64,000 nucleotides of DNA, from contig NZ_JAOCCU010000003.1 in assembly GCF_029840635.1 (NCBI RefSeq), forward strand, positions 1-64,000. Reading direction: 5' to 3'. How positions within the stretch are numbered: the first letter of the stretch is position 1; each line of letters starts with the position of its first letter. The translations under genes were made by a program, and so were the position numbers. The notes beneath the pieces are model-generated. The model searched no databases. It was given only the letters and a program-made list of their open reading frames with translations, and was not told the origin of the DNA. Of this stretch, positions 35,628-46,202 are shown piece by piece. The stretch is from Mitsuaria sp. GD03876. Its GTDB lineage: Bacteria; Pseudomonadota; Gammaproteobacteria; Burkholderiales; Burkholderiaceae_C.

Positions 35628-36644
35628 TCAATACGCCAGCGCCCTGACCTTCCCCTTGAACACGCGATAAGAGAACAACGAGTACGCCAGGATCACCGGC
35701 ATCGTCACCACCGCGCCCACCAGCATGAAGCGCAGCGACTCATCCGCCGCCGCGGCCTCCCACAGCGTGAGGCGGTCGATGACGACGAACGGATACAGGC
35801 TGTAGGACAGCCCGAAGAAGCTGAGCGTCAGCACCACCACCATCAGCGCGAACGGCGCCCAGCTGAGCTTGCCCAGCACACGGTGCGAGTTCAGCAACCC
35901 GCGCAACGCCGCCATCGCCAGCAGCGCCACCAGCGGCAGCGGCGCCAGCGCGATCAGCCCCGGCATGTCGAACCAGCGCGCGCGCACCGTCGGGCTCAGC
36001 CAGGGCGACGCGATCGACACCACGACCAGGCCCGCGACCACCGCCGGCCACGCCCGCTTCGCCCAAGTCACGGCGCGGCGCTGCAGGTCGTCCTCGGTCT
36101 TGATGAGCAGCCAGCCCGCGCCCAGCAGCGCGTAGCAGGCCGTCAGCGCGACGGCGATGCCCGCGGCGAAGACCTGCGCGGCGGCGCCGTCCTCGAAGCC
36201 GGTCACGTACCGTCCCAGCATCCACCCCTGCGTCAACGACGCCATCGCGGACCCGCCGGCGAAGGCCGCGTCCCACCAGCGCTTGTGCGCGGGGTCGCCC
36301 TTGGCGCGGAAATCGAAAGCCGCGCCGCGCAGGATCAGCCCGAGCAGCATCAGCACCACCGGCACATAGAGCGCCGTCAGCACCACCCCCTGCGCCTTCG
36401 GGAAAGCGATCAGCAGCAGGCCGACGGCCAGCACCAGCCAGGTCTCGTTGGCGTCCCAGAAGGGACCGATGGAGGCGATCATCCGATCCCGGTCGGCCTC
36501 CGTCGCCGATGCCGACAGCATCCCGACCCCGAGGTCGTAGCCGTCCAGCACGACGTAGATCAGCAGCGCCAAGCCCATCAGGGCCATGAAGATCACGGGC
36601 AGTGCGCCGCCCTCCCCGGCGTTCATCGTCGCGAGCGCGTTCAT
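35628..36644 (-). CDS. cioB: Cyanide-insensitive bd-type oxidase subunit II
   Basis: A 338-aa membrane protein of the CydB/CioB family, beginning with a helix containing YVVLDGYDLGVGML, the conserved DGYDLGxG segment of subunit II, and with NETWLVLAVG following it. Subunit II pairs with CioA/CydA to form the quinol-oxidising bd oxidase. ATG at 36644 overlaps the cioA stop (ATGA). No CydX-like small subunit is seen before the following ABC permease gene. Confidence 0.93.
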   Translation of the reverse strand: MNALATMNAGEGGALPVIFMALMGLALLIYVVLDGYDLGVGMLSASATEADRDRMIASIGPFWDANETWLVLAVGLLLIAFPKAQGVVLTALYVPVVLMLLGLILRGAAFDFRAKGDPAHKRWWDAAFAGGSAMASLTQGWMLGRYVTGFEDGAAAQVFAAGIAVALTACYALLGAGWLLIKTEDDLQRRAVTWAKRAWPAVVAGLVVVSIASPWLSPTVRARWFDMPGLIALAPLPLVALLAMAALRGLLNSHRVLGKLSWAPFALMVVVLTLSFFGLSYSLYPFVVIDRLTLWEAAAADESLRFMLVGAVVTMPVILAYSLFSYRVFKGKVRALAY

Positions 36645-37999
36645 GCGAAGGTCCTCGAGATCACGGGCGCGGGGCCGTTGCCGGTCGCGGCGGGCAGGCC
36701 CTTGTCGGTCTTCTCCGCCATCCGCTTGATGGCGGCGATGTAGGCGATCAGCAGCGCCAGGTAGACGGTCGCGTAGCCGGCCAGCGACGCCGCGATCATC
36801 GACCCGGGGTTGTGCGCCGCCACCTCCTGCGTGCGCAGCAGGCCGTAGACGATGAAGGGCTGGCGGCCGATCTCGGTGACATACCAGCCGGCCACCGTCG
36901 CGATCCAGCCGGAGAAGGTCATGAAGGACAGGCCCCACAACCAGGGGCGCGGCAGCCGCTGCCAGCCCGAGTGCCGGTACACCCACCAGCCGCCCCAGGC
37001 GAACACCCCCATCAACACGCCCATCCCGACCATCACGCGGAAGCCGAAGAACAGCGGCTTGACCGGCGGGCGGGCGCCTTCGAATTCATCGAGGCCGCGG
37101 ATCTCGCCGTCGGCGTCGTGGGTGAGGATCAGGCTCGCCAGCCGCGGAATGCCGATGGCGAAGCGGTTCTCCTTCGCCTGCTCATCGGGAACCGCGAACA
37201 GCAGCAGCGGCGCGCCGCGCTCGGTGGTCCACACGCCTTCCATCGCGGCGATCTTGGCCGGCTGGTGCTTGAGCGTGTTCAGCCCGTGCAAGTCCCCGGC
37301 CAGGAACTGCAGCGGGATCAGCACCGCCGCCATCGTCAGGCCCAGGCGCAGCACGCGCTTCGTCTCCGCCCGCTCGACACCCTTGAGCATCTGCCAGGCG
37401 CTGACGCCGGCAATGAGGAAGGCCGCCGTCAGCCCCGACGCGAGCAGCTTGTGGGCCAGCCGGTACGGGAACGACGGGTTGAAGACGATGGCCCACCAGT
37501 CGACCGCGTGCATCACGCCGTCGCGGATCTCGTGGCCCTGCGGCGTCTGCATCCATGAGTTCAGGCTCAGGATCCAGAACGCGCTGAGCGTGGTGCCGAA
37601 GGCCACCGTGGCCGTCGCGATGAAGTGCACGCGCGGGCTGACCCGCTCGCGGCCGAACAGCATGATCCCGAGGAACCCGGCCTCCAGGAAGAAGGCGGTC
37701 AGCACCTCGTAGCCGAGCAGCGGTCCGGCGATGTTGCCGGCGCGCTCCATGAAGCCCGGCCAGTTCGTGCCGAACTGGAAGCTCATCGTCACGCCGCTGA
37801 CGACGCCCAACGCGAAGCTCAGCGCGAAGACCTTGGTCCAGAACTGGTAGGCCGCGAGCCACGCGGACTCGCCGGTGCGCCGCCAGCGCCAGAGCATGAA
37901 GAGCACGACCCAGCCCAGCGCGATCGTGATCGTCGGGAAGAGGATGTGAAAGGTGATGTTGAGCGCGAACTGCATCCGCGCAAGGATCAAGGCGTCCAT
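36641..37999 (-). CDS. cioA: Cyanide-insensitive bd-type oxidase subunit I
   Basis: A 452-aa haem-bearing subunit I. The haem ligand His in the N-terminal FALNITFHILFP (His18) and the conserved GRQPW-like segment (here GRQPFIVYG) are present. The quinol loop is short: about 60 residues between LHGLNTLKHQPAKIAAMEG and KPLFFGFRVMVG, which is the CIO subtype rather than E. coli CydA. It gives respiration at low oxygen and resistance to cyanide or NO. It lies 156 nt downstream of aqpZ on the same strand, separated by repeats and a hairpin. Confidence 0.93.
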   Translation of the reverse strand: MDALILARMQFALNITFHILFPTITIALGWVVLFMLWRWRRTGESAWLAAYQFWTKVFALSFALGVVSGVTMSFQFGTNWPGFMERAGNIAGPLLGYEVLTAFFLEAGFLGIMLFGRERVSPRVHFIATATVAFGTTLSAFWILSLNSWMQTPQGHEIRDGVMHAVDWWAIVFNPSFPYRLAHKLLASGLTAAFLIAGVSAWQMLKGVERAETKRVLRLGLTMAAVLIPLQFLAGDLHGLNTLKHQPAKIAAMEGVWTTERGAPLLLFAVPDEQAKENRFAIGIPRLASLILTHDADGEIRGLDEFEGARPPVKPLFFGFRVMVGMGVLMGVFAWGGWWVYRHSGWQRLPRPWLWGLSFMTFSGWIATVAGWYVTEIGRQPFIVYGLLRTQEVAAHNPGSMIAASLAGYATVYLALLIAYIAAIKRMAEKTDKGLPAATGNGPAPVISRTFA

Positions 38000-38048
38000 G
38001 GCCGCGAAGTGTTGCGACTTCGGCCACGTCGCGGAAGGGACAGATCGT

Positions 38049-38093
38049 CCTAGGACAGAACGCCCTAGGACACATTGCCCTAGGACGATTTGC
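38049..38093. repeat. Three 15-bp direct repeats with CCTAGG cores upstream of cioAB
   Basis: Three consecutive 15-bp units start with CCTAGGAC and end with GC (38049, 38064, 38079), so palindromic CCTAGG boxes recur at a fixed 15-bp step 50 nt before cioA. The regular spacing could be an operator array for the oxidase genes, or a simple tandem duplication. Confidence 0.75.
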
Positions 38094-38106
38094 CCTCTCC
38101 GCTTCC

Positions 38107-38131
38107 CCCTCTCCCGCGCAGCGGGAGAGGG
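38107..38131 (-). terminator. CCCTCTCCCGC hairpin after aqpZ
   Basis: CCCTCTCCCGC (38107-38117) and GCGGGAGAGGG (38121-38131) form a perfect 11-bp stem with a GCA loop, 25 nt past the aqpZ stop. The extended sequence (gagagggccggggtgaggg) resembles a dispersed intergenic repeat common in GC-rich Proteobacteria, often acting as terminator. Confidence 0.7.
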
Positions 38132-38155
38132 CCGGGGTGAGGGTCGTCGGGCGCC

Positions 38156-38836
38156 TCAGTCCTTCGACAACGCGCGGTACACCGCGCCGCCGATGACGCC
38201 GCCGACGATCGGCGCGACCCAGAACGCCCACAGCTGCTGCAGCGCCCACGGCTCGGCGAACAAGGCCACGCCGGTACTGCGCGCCGGGTTCACCGAGGTG
38301 TTGGTCACCGGGATGCTGATCAGGTGGATCAGCGTCAGCGCCAGCCCGATCGCGATCGGCGCGAAGCCGGCCGGCGCGCGCTTGTCGGTCGCGCCCATGA
38401 TGATGAACAGGAACATCGCGGTCATCACCACCTCGCACAGCAGCGCCGCGCCCATCGCGTAGCCGCCCGGCGAGTGCTCGCCGAAGCCGTTGGACGCGAA
38501 GCCGCCGACGGTGAAGCCCGCCTTGCCGCTGGCGATCAGGTAGAGCACCCCGCCCGCCAGCGCGCCGCCGACGACCTGCGCCACGATGTAGGGCAGCAAC
38601 TGCTTGCCGTCGAATCGACCGCCGGCCCACAACCCGACGGACACCGCCGGATTCAGGTGGCAGCCGCTGATGTGCCCGATGGCGAAGGCCATCGTCAGCA
38701 CCGTCAGCCCGAAGGCCAGCGACACCCCCAGCAGCCCGATCCCCAGTTGCGGGAACGCTGCCGCCAGGACCGCGCTGCCGCAGCCGCCCAGCACCAGCCA
38801 GAACGTGCCGATCAATTCCGCGAGATATGCCTTCAT
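38156..38836 (-). CDS. aqpZ: Aquaporin Z
   Basis: A 226-aa water channel with six membrane helices and two half-helices with Asn-Pro-Ala motifs: HLNPAVSVG and SVNPARSTG. The Arg after the second NPA and the small His/Cys environment ([12 protein letters not shown]) fit a water-selective aquaporin of the AqpZ type rather than a glycerol facilitator. It is monocistronic and followed by a hairpin. Confidence 0.93.
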   Translation of the reverse strand: MKAYLAELIGTFWLVLGGCGSAVLAAAFPQLGIGLLGVSLAFGLTVLTMAFAIGHISGCHLNPAVSVGLWAGGRFDGKQLLPYIVAQVVGGALAGGVLYLIASGKAGFTVGGFASNGFGEHSPGGYAMGAALLCEVVMTAMFLFIIMGATDKRAPAGFAPIAIGLALTLIHLISIPVTNTSVNPARSTGVALFAEPWALQQLWAFWVAPIVGGVIGGAVYRALSKD

Positions 38837-38921
38837 CTCCAGCCTCCCAGGTTGCCTTGTGGCTGTCGATTCTGCGCAGTTCGCTAATCGGAGGCGAGTC
38901 CCCTGACACGGGGGCGCCGGT

Positions 38922-39845
38922 TCACCAGCCGCCGTCGTCGTCGCGGGCCTCGCCGCGGTGCGGCTCGAAGCGCTCGAGCAGGAAGTCCACCAGCGCGCGG
39001 GTCTTGGCCGAGAGCTGCGCGCGCGGCGGGTAGATCAGGTGGATGTCGGCGGCGGGCAGCTCCCAGTCGGCCAGCACCGGCCGCAGGCGCCCGGAGCGCA
39101 GCATCGGCGCGGCCTCCCACAGCGAGCGCATCAGCACGCCATGCCCGTCCAGGCCCCAGGCGAGCACGCTTTCGCCGTCGTTGGCGGCCAGCGGCCCGCG
39201 CACCTTCACCGTCTCCTTGCGCGTGCCCTGGCGGAAGTGCCAGGTGCCGAAGGTCTCGTCGCTCTCGCGGATGAAGAGGCAGGCATGGCGCGCCAGCTCG
39301 CGCGGCGACAGGGGCTCGCCGGCCCGCTTGAGGTAGGCGGGCGACGCGCACAGCACCCGCCGGTTGCGCGCGAGCAGCCGCGCGGTCAGCCGCGCGTCGG
39401 GCGGCTCGCCGACGTGGACCTCCAGGTCCAGGCCCTGCTCGATCAGGTTGACCGGCCGGTCGGTGAGCTCCAGTTGCACCTCGACGTCGGGGAACTTGCG
39501 CGCGAACTTCGACAGCGCCGGCGCGATGTGCTTGCGCCCGAAGCCGAAGCTCGCCGACACGCGCAGCCGGCCCTTGGGTGCTGCGCGGCTGCCGGCCACG
39601 GTGCGCTCCAGCGCCTCGAGTTCCTCCAGCACGCGCGTGCCGTCGACCAGGTAGGTCTCGCCCTCGGGCGTCAGGCCGATGCGCCGCGTCGTGCGCTGCA
39701 GCAGCCGCACGCCCAGCCGGCGCTCGATCGCCGCGAGCCGCTTGCTGACCGCCGGCGGCGTCACGCCCAGCTGCTGCGCCGCCGCCGCCAGGCTGCCCTG
39801 CTTCACCAGCAGCGCGAAAAAGGCCAGGTCGGAGAAGCCGTCCAT
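38922..39845 (-). CDS. LysR-family regulator (DmlR-like)
   Basis: A 307-aa regulator with winged HTH ([39 protein letters not shown]) and a substrate domain of the CrgA/DmlR subgroup ([27 protein letters not shown]). It is divergent, across 183 bp, from the dehalogenase-leuC-leuD operon and is the likely regulator of it. The effector is unknown; hydroxy- or halo-acids are plausible because of the controlled genes. Confidence 0.88.
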   Translation of the reverse strand: MDGFSDLAFFALLVKQGSLAAAAQQLGVTPPAVSKRLAAIERRLGVRLLQRTTRRIGLTPEGETYLVDGTRVLEELEALERTVAGSRAAPKGRLRVSASFGFGRKHIAPALSKFARKFPDVEVQLELTDRPVNLIEQGLDLEVHVGEPPDARLTARLLARNRRVLCASPAYLKRAGEPLSPRELARHACLFIRESDETFGTWHFRQGTRKETVKVRGPLAANDGESVLAWGLDGHGVLMRSLWEAAPMLRSGRLRPVLADWELPAADIHLIYPPRAQLSAKTRALVDFLLERFEPHRGEARDDDGGW

Positions 39846-40028
39846 TGATGAACCTCCGGAACGAAAGAACTGCCGAACCGGAAATTATGTTCGCCCAGTT
39901 CACTTCCAGAATCCGGGTCAACGAGGACGATCCCACGACCTGCATCTCCCCGACGACGCGGCCCGCACCGCGATCGATCGGCGGCGGCCCCGGTCGCGCG
40001 GACCGGCCCGCCCTTCAAAGGAGACCGC
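39846..40028. promoter_or_regulatory. Divergent promoter region of LysR and the dehalogenase operon
   Basis: This 183-bp stretch is locally less GC-rich at 39870-39910 (gaaattatgttcgcc, agttcacttcc), where LysR binding and both promoters are expected. GGAA and TTCC half sites flank that patch. No gene is supported. AAAGGAGAC before 40029 is the ribosome site of the dehalogenase. Confidence 0.4.
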
Positions 40029-41089
40029 ATGCCCGCGCCCCTCGCGCCCCTTGCGCCTTACGCGCACGTCGCCGACGCCCCCGAGGTCCTCGACGACACC
40101 CACGTCAGCCCCGCGCTCCGGACGCTGTTCCCCGGCTTCCGCCATGTGCAGGTCGCCACCGCCGAGGGCGTCCACATCCACGCCACCGTCGGCGGGACCG
40201 GCCCGGCCTTGCTGCTTTTGCACGGCCATCCGCAGACGCGGGCGATCTGGCACAAGGTCGCGCCGGCGCTGGCCGAGCGCTTCACCGTCGTCGCGGCCGA
40301 CCTGCGCGGGTATGGCGACTCGTCCAAGCCCGAGGGCGGGCCGCGCGACGCCGCCTACAGCAAGCGCGCGATGGCGGCCGACCTGGTGGCGCTGATGCGC
40401 GCGCTGGGGCACGAGCGCTTCGACCTGCTGGCCCACGACCGCGGCGCGCGCGTCGCGCACCGGCTCGCGATGGACACGCCGGCCGCCGTGCGCCGCCTGG
40501 CGCTGTTGGACATCGCGCCGACGCTGGACATGTATGAAGGCGCCAACGACGCCTTCGCCCGCGCCTACTGGCACTGGTTCCTGCTGATCCAACCAGCGCC
40601 GCTGCCCGAGCGCCTCATCGAGGCCGACCCGGCCGCCTACGCCGTCGAGGTGATGGGCCGCCGCAGCGCGGGGCTGGCACCGTTCGACCCGCTCGCGCTG
40701 GCCGAGTACCAGCGCGCGCTCGCGATCCCCGGCACCGCGCGCGGCATCTGCGGCGACTACCGCGCCAGCGCGGACCTGGACCTCAAGCATGACCGCGCGG
40801 ACCGCGCCGCCGGTCACGTGCTGACGATGCCGCTGCTGGCGCTGTGGGGCGCGCAGGGCGTCGTGCACCGCTGCTTCGAGCCGCTGGCGCTGTGGCGCCG
40901 CATCGCCGCCGATGTGCGCGGCGAGGCCCTGCCCTGCGGCCACTACATCCCGGAGGAAGCGCCGGCGCTGCTGCTCGAGCGCGTCCTGCCGTTCTTCACC
41001 GCCGATGAACCGGCCCGCGCCATCGATGCCGCCGGTGCCGGTGCCGGTGCCGGTGCCGTCGATGAAACCCGCTCGAAGGAGACCCAGCC

Positions 41090-41093
<4 letters not shown>
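40029..41093 (+). CDS. Fluoroacetate/haloacetate dehalogenase-like alpha/beta hydrolase
   Basis: A 354-aa alpha/beta hydrolase with Asp as nucleophile. LLAHDRGARVAHRLA places Asp137 with Arg138 and Arg141; Asp161, His182-Trp183 (YWHWFL), Tyr244 and His305 (CGHYIPEE) follow. In the characterised fluoroacetate dehalogenase of Rhodopseudomonas these are Asp110, Arg111, Arg114, Asp134, His155-Trp156, Tyr219 and His280; offsets are a constant 27 and then 25, so all catalytic and halide-binding residues are kept. Predicted reaction: hydrolytic removal of F or Cl from haloacetate to give glycolate. The C-terminus has an extra Ala-Gly repeat. Its stop overlaps the leuC start (ATGA), tying it to the downstream hydro-lyase. 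Confidence 0.82.
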
Positions 41094-42582
<1,489 letters not shown>

Positions 42583-42586
<4 letters not shown>

Positions 42587-43233
42587 ATCCCGTCCGTCAT
42601 GTCGAAGGCCGCACCGCGGCGCTGCGTCTCGAGAACCTCGACACCGACCAGATCATGCCCAAGCAGTTCCTGCGCGGCATCGACAAGCGCGGCCTGCGCG
42701 ACGGCCTGCTCTACGACCTGCGCTTCGACGGCGAGGGCCGCGAGCGCGCCGACTTCGTGCTGAACCGGCCCGCGTACGCCGGCGTCTCGGTGCTGATCGG
42801 CGGCAACAACTTCGGCTGCGGCTCCAGCCGCGAGCACGCGGTTTGGGGCTTGCAGCAGGCCGGCATCCGCGCCGTCGTCGCGCCGGGGTTCGGCGAGATC
42901 TTCTATTCGAATGCGATGGGCAACGGGCTGCTGCTGGTGGCCCTGCCCGAGGCGGACGTCCGCCGCCTGATGGACGAGGCCGACGCGGTGCCCGGCAACG
43001 CGGTGAGCATCGACGTGGCCACGCTCACGCTGCGCGGCGCGGGCGGCGTCGAGGCGCGCTTCGACATGCTCCCGCGCCACCAGCGCATGCTGCTCGAGGG
43101 ACTCGACGCGATCGGGTTGTCGATGACCTACCGCGACCGCATCGACGCATTCGCCCAGGCGCACTGGGCGGCGCAGCCGTGGCTCAAGGACGTCGCCCGG
43201 CCGGCCGCCGGCCCGCTCAACGCGTCAGCGTGA
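42583..43233 (+). CDS. leuD: LeuD-like isomerase small subunit
   Basis: A 216-aa swivel-domain subunit completing the hydro-lyase with the preceding LeuC-like protein. The substrate-binding loop GGNNFGCGSSREHAVWGL and LENLDTDQIMPKQFL at the N-terminus are the LeuD signatures. Same length as biosynthetic LeuD. Its ATG overlaps the leuC-like stop. The last 17 nt overlap, tail to tail, the end of the convergent lipoprotein gene. Specificity is unknown; see the large subunit. Confidence 0.87.
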
Positions 43234-44404
43234 TCAGGTAGCGCAGGCGCGGCGTCGTCTGCGACGTCAGCACGCGGGCCTTGACGTAGACGTCGCGGGC
43301 CTGCGCGCCGTTCCGGTAGCTCAGCTGCGTGTCCTGGAAGGTCGCGCCCTTGGCGATCACCTGGCCCGCGGCGTCCTCCAGCTCGACCACCAGGGTGTCG
43401 GTGGTGCTGCGCGTGAGGTTGTAGGGCAGCCAATCCAGCCGCAGCGCGCCGTTGGCGGGCAGGCTGACCTTGTAGTAGTCCTTGTCCAGCAGCGGCGTGC
43501 CGGGCGCGCGGCCGTTCAAGGTCCCGAACAGCTGCGTCGCCGAGGCCGCGACCGCGTTGGCCGTCGCGGCGCTCTCGTTGGGCTCCGTCTCGCGCAGGCC
43601 CTTGGCCGAGTCGAGGACGAAACGCACCTCCTGCAGCGCGCTGGTGTTGCCGCTGCCGTCACGCGCCCGCGCGCTGAAGACGTGCGGGCCGTCGGGCAGG
43701 TCGGTGGTGTCGAGGATCAACGAGGTCGGCGCACCGTTCACGCCCAGCAGCGGCTTGCGCGCCGCGTCGACGGTGGCCTTGGTGATGCCGCCGACCGACT
43801 TGCCGTCGACGTAGAAGTAGATCGCGTCGACGCCGACGTTGTCCCGGGCGACCGTGGACAAGCGGACCAGGCCGAACTGCCCCGTCACCGCGCCGCCGGT
43901 CAGCGTCGGCGGCACGGTGTCGGCCGGCGTCGCGGCGGCAGCGGCGGGCGACACGGCCGGCCCGCTGTCCTGGCTCGTCGCGGGCACCGTGAAGGCGACC
44001 TGACTCGAGGCGGCCTGGTTGCCCTGCGCGTCGCGCGCCACCGCCACCAGCGCGTGCGCGCCGCTGCCGGCCGCGTCGGACGGCAGGCTGAGGACCACGT
44101 CGTCACCGCGGCGCGCCACGTCGGCCTGCAGCCGGACGCCGTCGAGCACGAAGTCGACGTCCTCGACCACCGCGCCGGCGCTGTCGCGCGCCCGCGCGGC
44201 CAGTTCCACCGTCTTCTGGTCGGACGACACCGTCGCCGTCGCGGTGACGGTCGGCGCGGCGGCCGCCGCGGCGTCGGCGCCCGACGCGGTGTCACCACTG
44301 CCGCCGCCGCAGGCCACGAGGCCGGCGGTGCAGACCAGCGCCAGCGAGGCGGCCGACAGCATCGGCGCCGTCGTGTGGCGAGGAATCGCGGGGGAAAGCT
44401 TCAT
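43217..44404 (-). CDS. Lipoprotein with Ig-like repeats and PPC-like domain
   Basis: A 395-aa surface or periplasmic lipoprotein. The signal peptide (starting MKLSPAIPRHTTAPMLSAAS) ends in LVACGGGSG, a lipobox with Cys at about 32. Two Ig-like beta-sandwich domains follow (for example VELAARARDSAGAVVEDVDF and VRLSTVARDNVGVDAIYFYV), then a C-terminal PPC-like domain (ETEPNESAATANAV to the end), usual in secreted peptidases but here without one. Function unknown, perhaps adhesive. It may be the lone gene of its transcript, convergent with leuD. Confidence 0.72.
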   Translation of the reverse strand: MKLSPAIPRHTTAPMLSAASLALVCTAGLVACGGGSGDTASGADAAAAAAPTVTATATVSSDQKTVELAARARDSAGAVVEDVDFVLDGVRLQADVARRGDDVVLSLPSDAAGSGAHALVAVARDAQGNQAASSQVAFTVPATSQDSGPAVSPAAAAATPADTVPPTLTGGAVTGQFGLVRLSTVARDNVGVDAIYFYVDGKSVGGITKATVDAARKPLLGVNGAPTSLILDTTDLPDGPHVFSARARDGSGNTSALQEVRFVLDSAKGLRETEPNESAATANAVAASATQLFGTLNGRAPGTPLLDKDYYKVSLPANGALRLDWLPYNLTRSTTDTLVVELEDAAGQVIAKGATFQDTQLSYRNGAQARDVYVKARVLTSQTTPRLRYLITLTR

Positions 44405-44466
44405 GGAATCTCCTGGTGGGGACCGGTCAAGGGGGGGAGGGGCGGGAGGAGCGGGAGGCGGCGTCG

Positions 44467-45573
44467 TCAGTTCTTGAAGTGGGATTCCCATCCCTTGGCC
44501 ACCTCGGCGGCGAGCGGCCCGATGCGGGCGAACATCGCCGCCTCATACGACCGGACGGCGTCGTCCAGCGTGGGGTGCGTCACCATGCGCCGGCCCAGCT
44601 CGGCGGCATCCAGCATGGCCATGTTGACCCCGTGCCCGCCGGCGGGCGACATGACATGGGCGGCATCGCCGATCAAGGTCAGCCCCGGGCGATGGGTCCA
44701 GCGATGCCCCGGCCGCAAGGCATAGATCGGGCGGGGAACGATCTCGTCGTTGCAGACGCGGATCAGCGCCAGCAGGTCCGGCGCCCAGCCTTCGAAGCGC
44801 TTCAGCAAGTCGCGCCGCGCCGCCTCGGGGCTCGACAGGTCGATGTGGCGCTCCACATGCGACGGCCGCTCCAGCAACAGCGTGATGTAGATGCGCACAT
44901 GCCCGTTGGCATTGCGTTGCGCCAGCAGGCGGCGCGCGCCGTCCTTGACCGAGAACATCCCGTGCCCGACGAGCGCGGCCAGCGCCGGATGCCGGTCGTC
45001 GATCTCGTCGATGCCGATCTCGATGAAGGACAGGCCGGTGTAGTCCGGCTTCACGTCCGACAGCAGCGGCCGCACCCGCGACCACACGCCGTCCGCGCCG
45101 ATGACCAGCTGGAAGGTTTCCGACGGGCCCTCCTCGAAGCGGAGCCGATAGCCCTCCTCGGTGGGCTCGACGGCGTGCAGCTTCCGGTCCCATCGGACCG
45201 CGCCTTCCGGCAACGCGTCCAGGAGCAGCGCGCGCAGCAGCCGGCGATCGATCTCCGGCCGGTCGCCGCCGTGCGCGTCGACCTTGTCGACCAGCACCTT
45301 GCCGGTCCGGTCGGCCAGCCGCATGCCCTGGTCCTCGTAGCGCGCGTGCTTCAGGAACTCGTCGAGCAGGCCCGCCTGCTTGAGCGCGAACTGTCCGCTG
45401 GCGGGGTGCAGGTCCAGCGACCCGCCCTGCGTGCGCGCCGAGGCGTCCAGGTCCTGCTCGAAGACCGTCGCGGCGATGCCGTGGACATGGAGGATACGGG
45501 CCAGCGTCAGGCCGCCAGGCCCGCCGCCGACGATGGCGATCCGGGGCGATTCATTGGTTTGCAAGGGCTTCAT
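44467..45573 (-). CDS. FAD-dependent monooxygenase of the TetX type
   Basis: A 368-aa flavoprotein aromatic hydroxylase. GGGPGGLTLARIL near the N-terminus is the FAD Rossmann motif; TQGGSLDLHPASGQFALKQ matches the TetX-like subgroup; GADGVWSRVR and GDAAHVMSPAGGHGVNMAML are the remaining FAD and NADPH motifs. TetX relatives hydroxylate tetracyclines, but most environmental homologues have other substrates, so resistance is not implied. Its start codon lies 23 nt inside the upstream GNAT gene, so the two are coupled. An AraC gene lies upstream on the same strand. Confidence 0.85.
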   Translation of the reverse strand: MKPLQTNESPRIAIVGGGPGGLTLARILHVHGIAATVFEQDLDASARTQGGSLDLHPASGQFALKQAGLLDEFLKHARYEDQGMRLADRTGKVLVDKVDAHGGDRPEIDRRLLRALLLDALPEGAVRWDRKLHAVEPTEEGYRLRFEEGPSETFQLVIGADGVWSRVRPLLSDVKPDYTGLSFIEIGIDEIDDRHPALAALVGHGMFSVKDGARRLLAQRNANGHVRIYITLLLERPSHVERHIDLSSPEAARRDLLKRFEGWAPDLLALIRVCNDEIVPRPIYALRPGHRWTHRPGLTLIGDAAHVMSPAGGHGVNMAMLDAAELGRRMVTHPTLDDAVRSYEAAMFARIGPLAAEVAKGWESHFKN

Positions 45574-46114
45574 CCATCGGGTTGGGCGTGTGGGAAGGGT
45601 TCACCGGCTTCTGCAGGATCGAGAGCCGGAGACCGCGGTAGGGAGGGGCATAGGCCTCGCTGTGGGCCGTCGTCCGCGCCCCCATGAAGACGAAGCCGAA
45701 GTCCTCGTAGTAATGCATCAGCGGCAGGTTCTCCTGCCAGGTCACGAGCCGCAGGAAGCGGATGCCCGCCTGCCGCGCGCGCGACTCGCTCCAGATCAGG
45801 ATGGACTCGAAGAGCCGATGGCCCTTCCACTCGCGGCCCACCACGATGCGGTTGAGGTAGCGCGCGGGGACGGGTTCCGGGTCCTGCCAGAGGTCCAGGT
45901 CGAGCCGGGACGGACGGCTGAAGCAGAAGGCGCCGACGACGAGCCCGTCCAGCACCAGCACGTGCAGCTCGCCCGAGGTCAGGTCCTTGCGGATCGACTC
46001 GGCTCCCAGCGACTGCCACGACGGAAAACCGCCTCGCCGCTGGAAGTCGATGGCTTCTTCATAAAGGGCGCAGATTCTTGGAATATCCGCGTCGGTGGCC
46101 GGACGAATGCTCAT
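45551..46114 (-). CDS. GNAT-family acetyltransferase
   Basis: A 187-aa N-acetyltransferase. It starts MSIRPATDADIPRICALYEE and has the acetyl-CoA loop region RIVVGREWKGHRLFESILIW and the C-terminal LPLMHYYEDFGFVFMG typical of GNAT proteins. The pyrophosphate loop is not the canonical Q/RxxGxG/A but GREWKGH, so binding is presumed. It overlaps the TetX-like gene by 23 nt and follows an AraC gene by 88 nt, a combination that suggests modification of a small molecule, possibly an antibiotic. Substrate unknown. Confidence 0.8.
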   Translation of the reverse strand: MSIRPATDADIPRICALYEEAIDFQRRGGFPSWQSLGAESIRKDLTSGELHVLVLDGLVVGAFCFSRPSRLDLDLWQDPEPVPARYLNRIVVGREWKGHRLFESILIWSESRARQAGIRFLRLVTWQENLPLMHYYEDFGFVFMGARTTAHSEAYAPPYRGLRLSILQKPVNPSHTPNPMDEALANQ

Positions 46115-46202
46115 GGCTTCAATACTCGATGTCGATACAGGCGGCCAGTCTCGCCCGAGGGGCCTGCCCAGGTCTTGGACGTTCACAACCTCGGGGCCAC
46201 AT

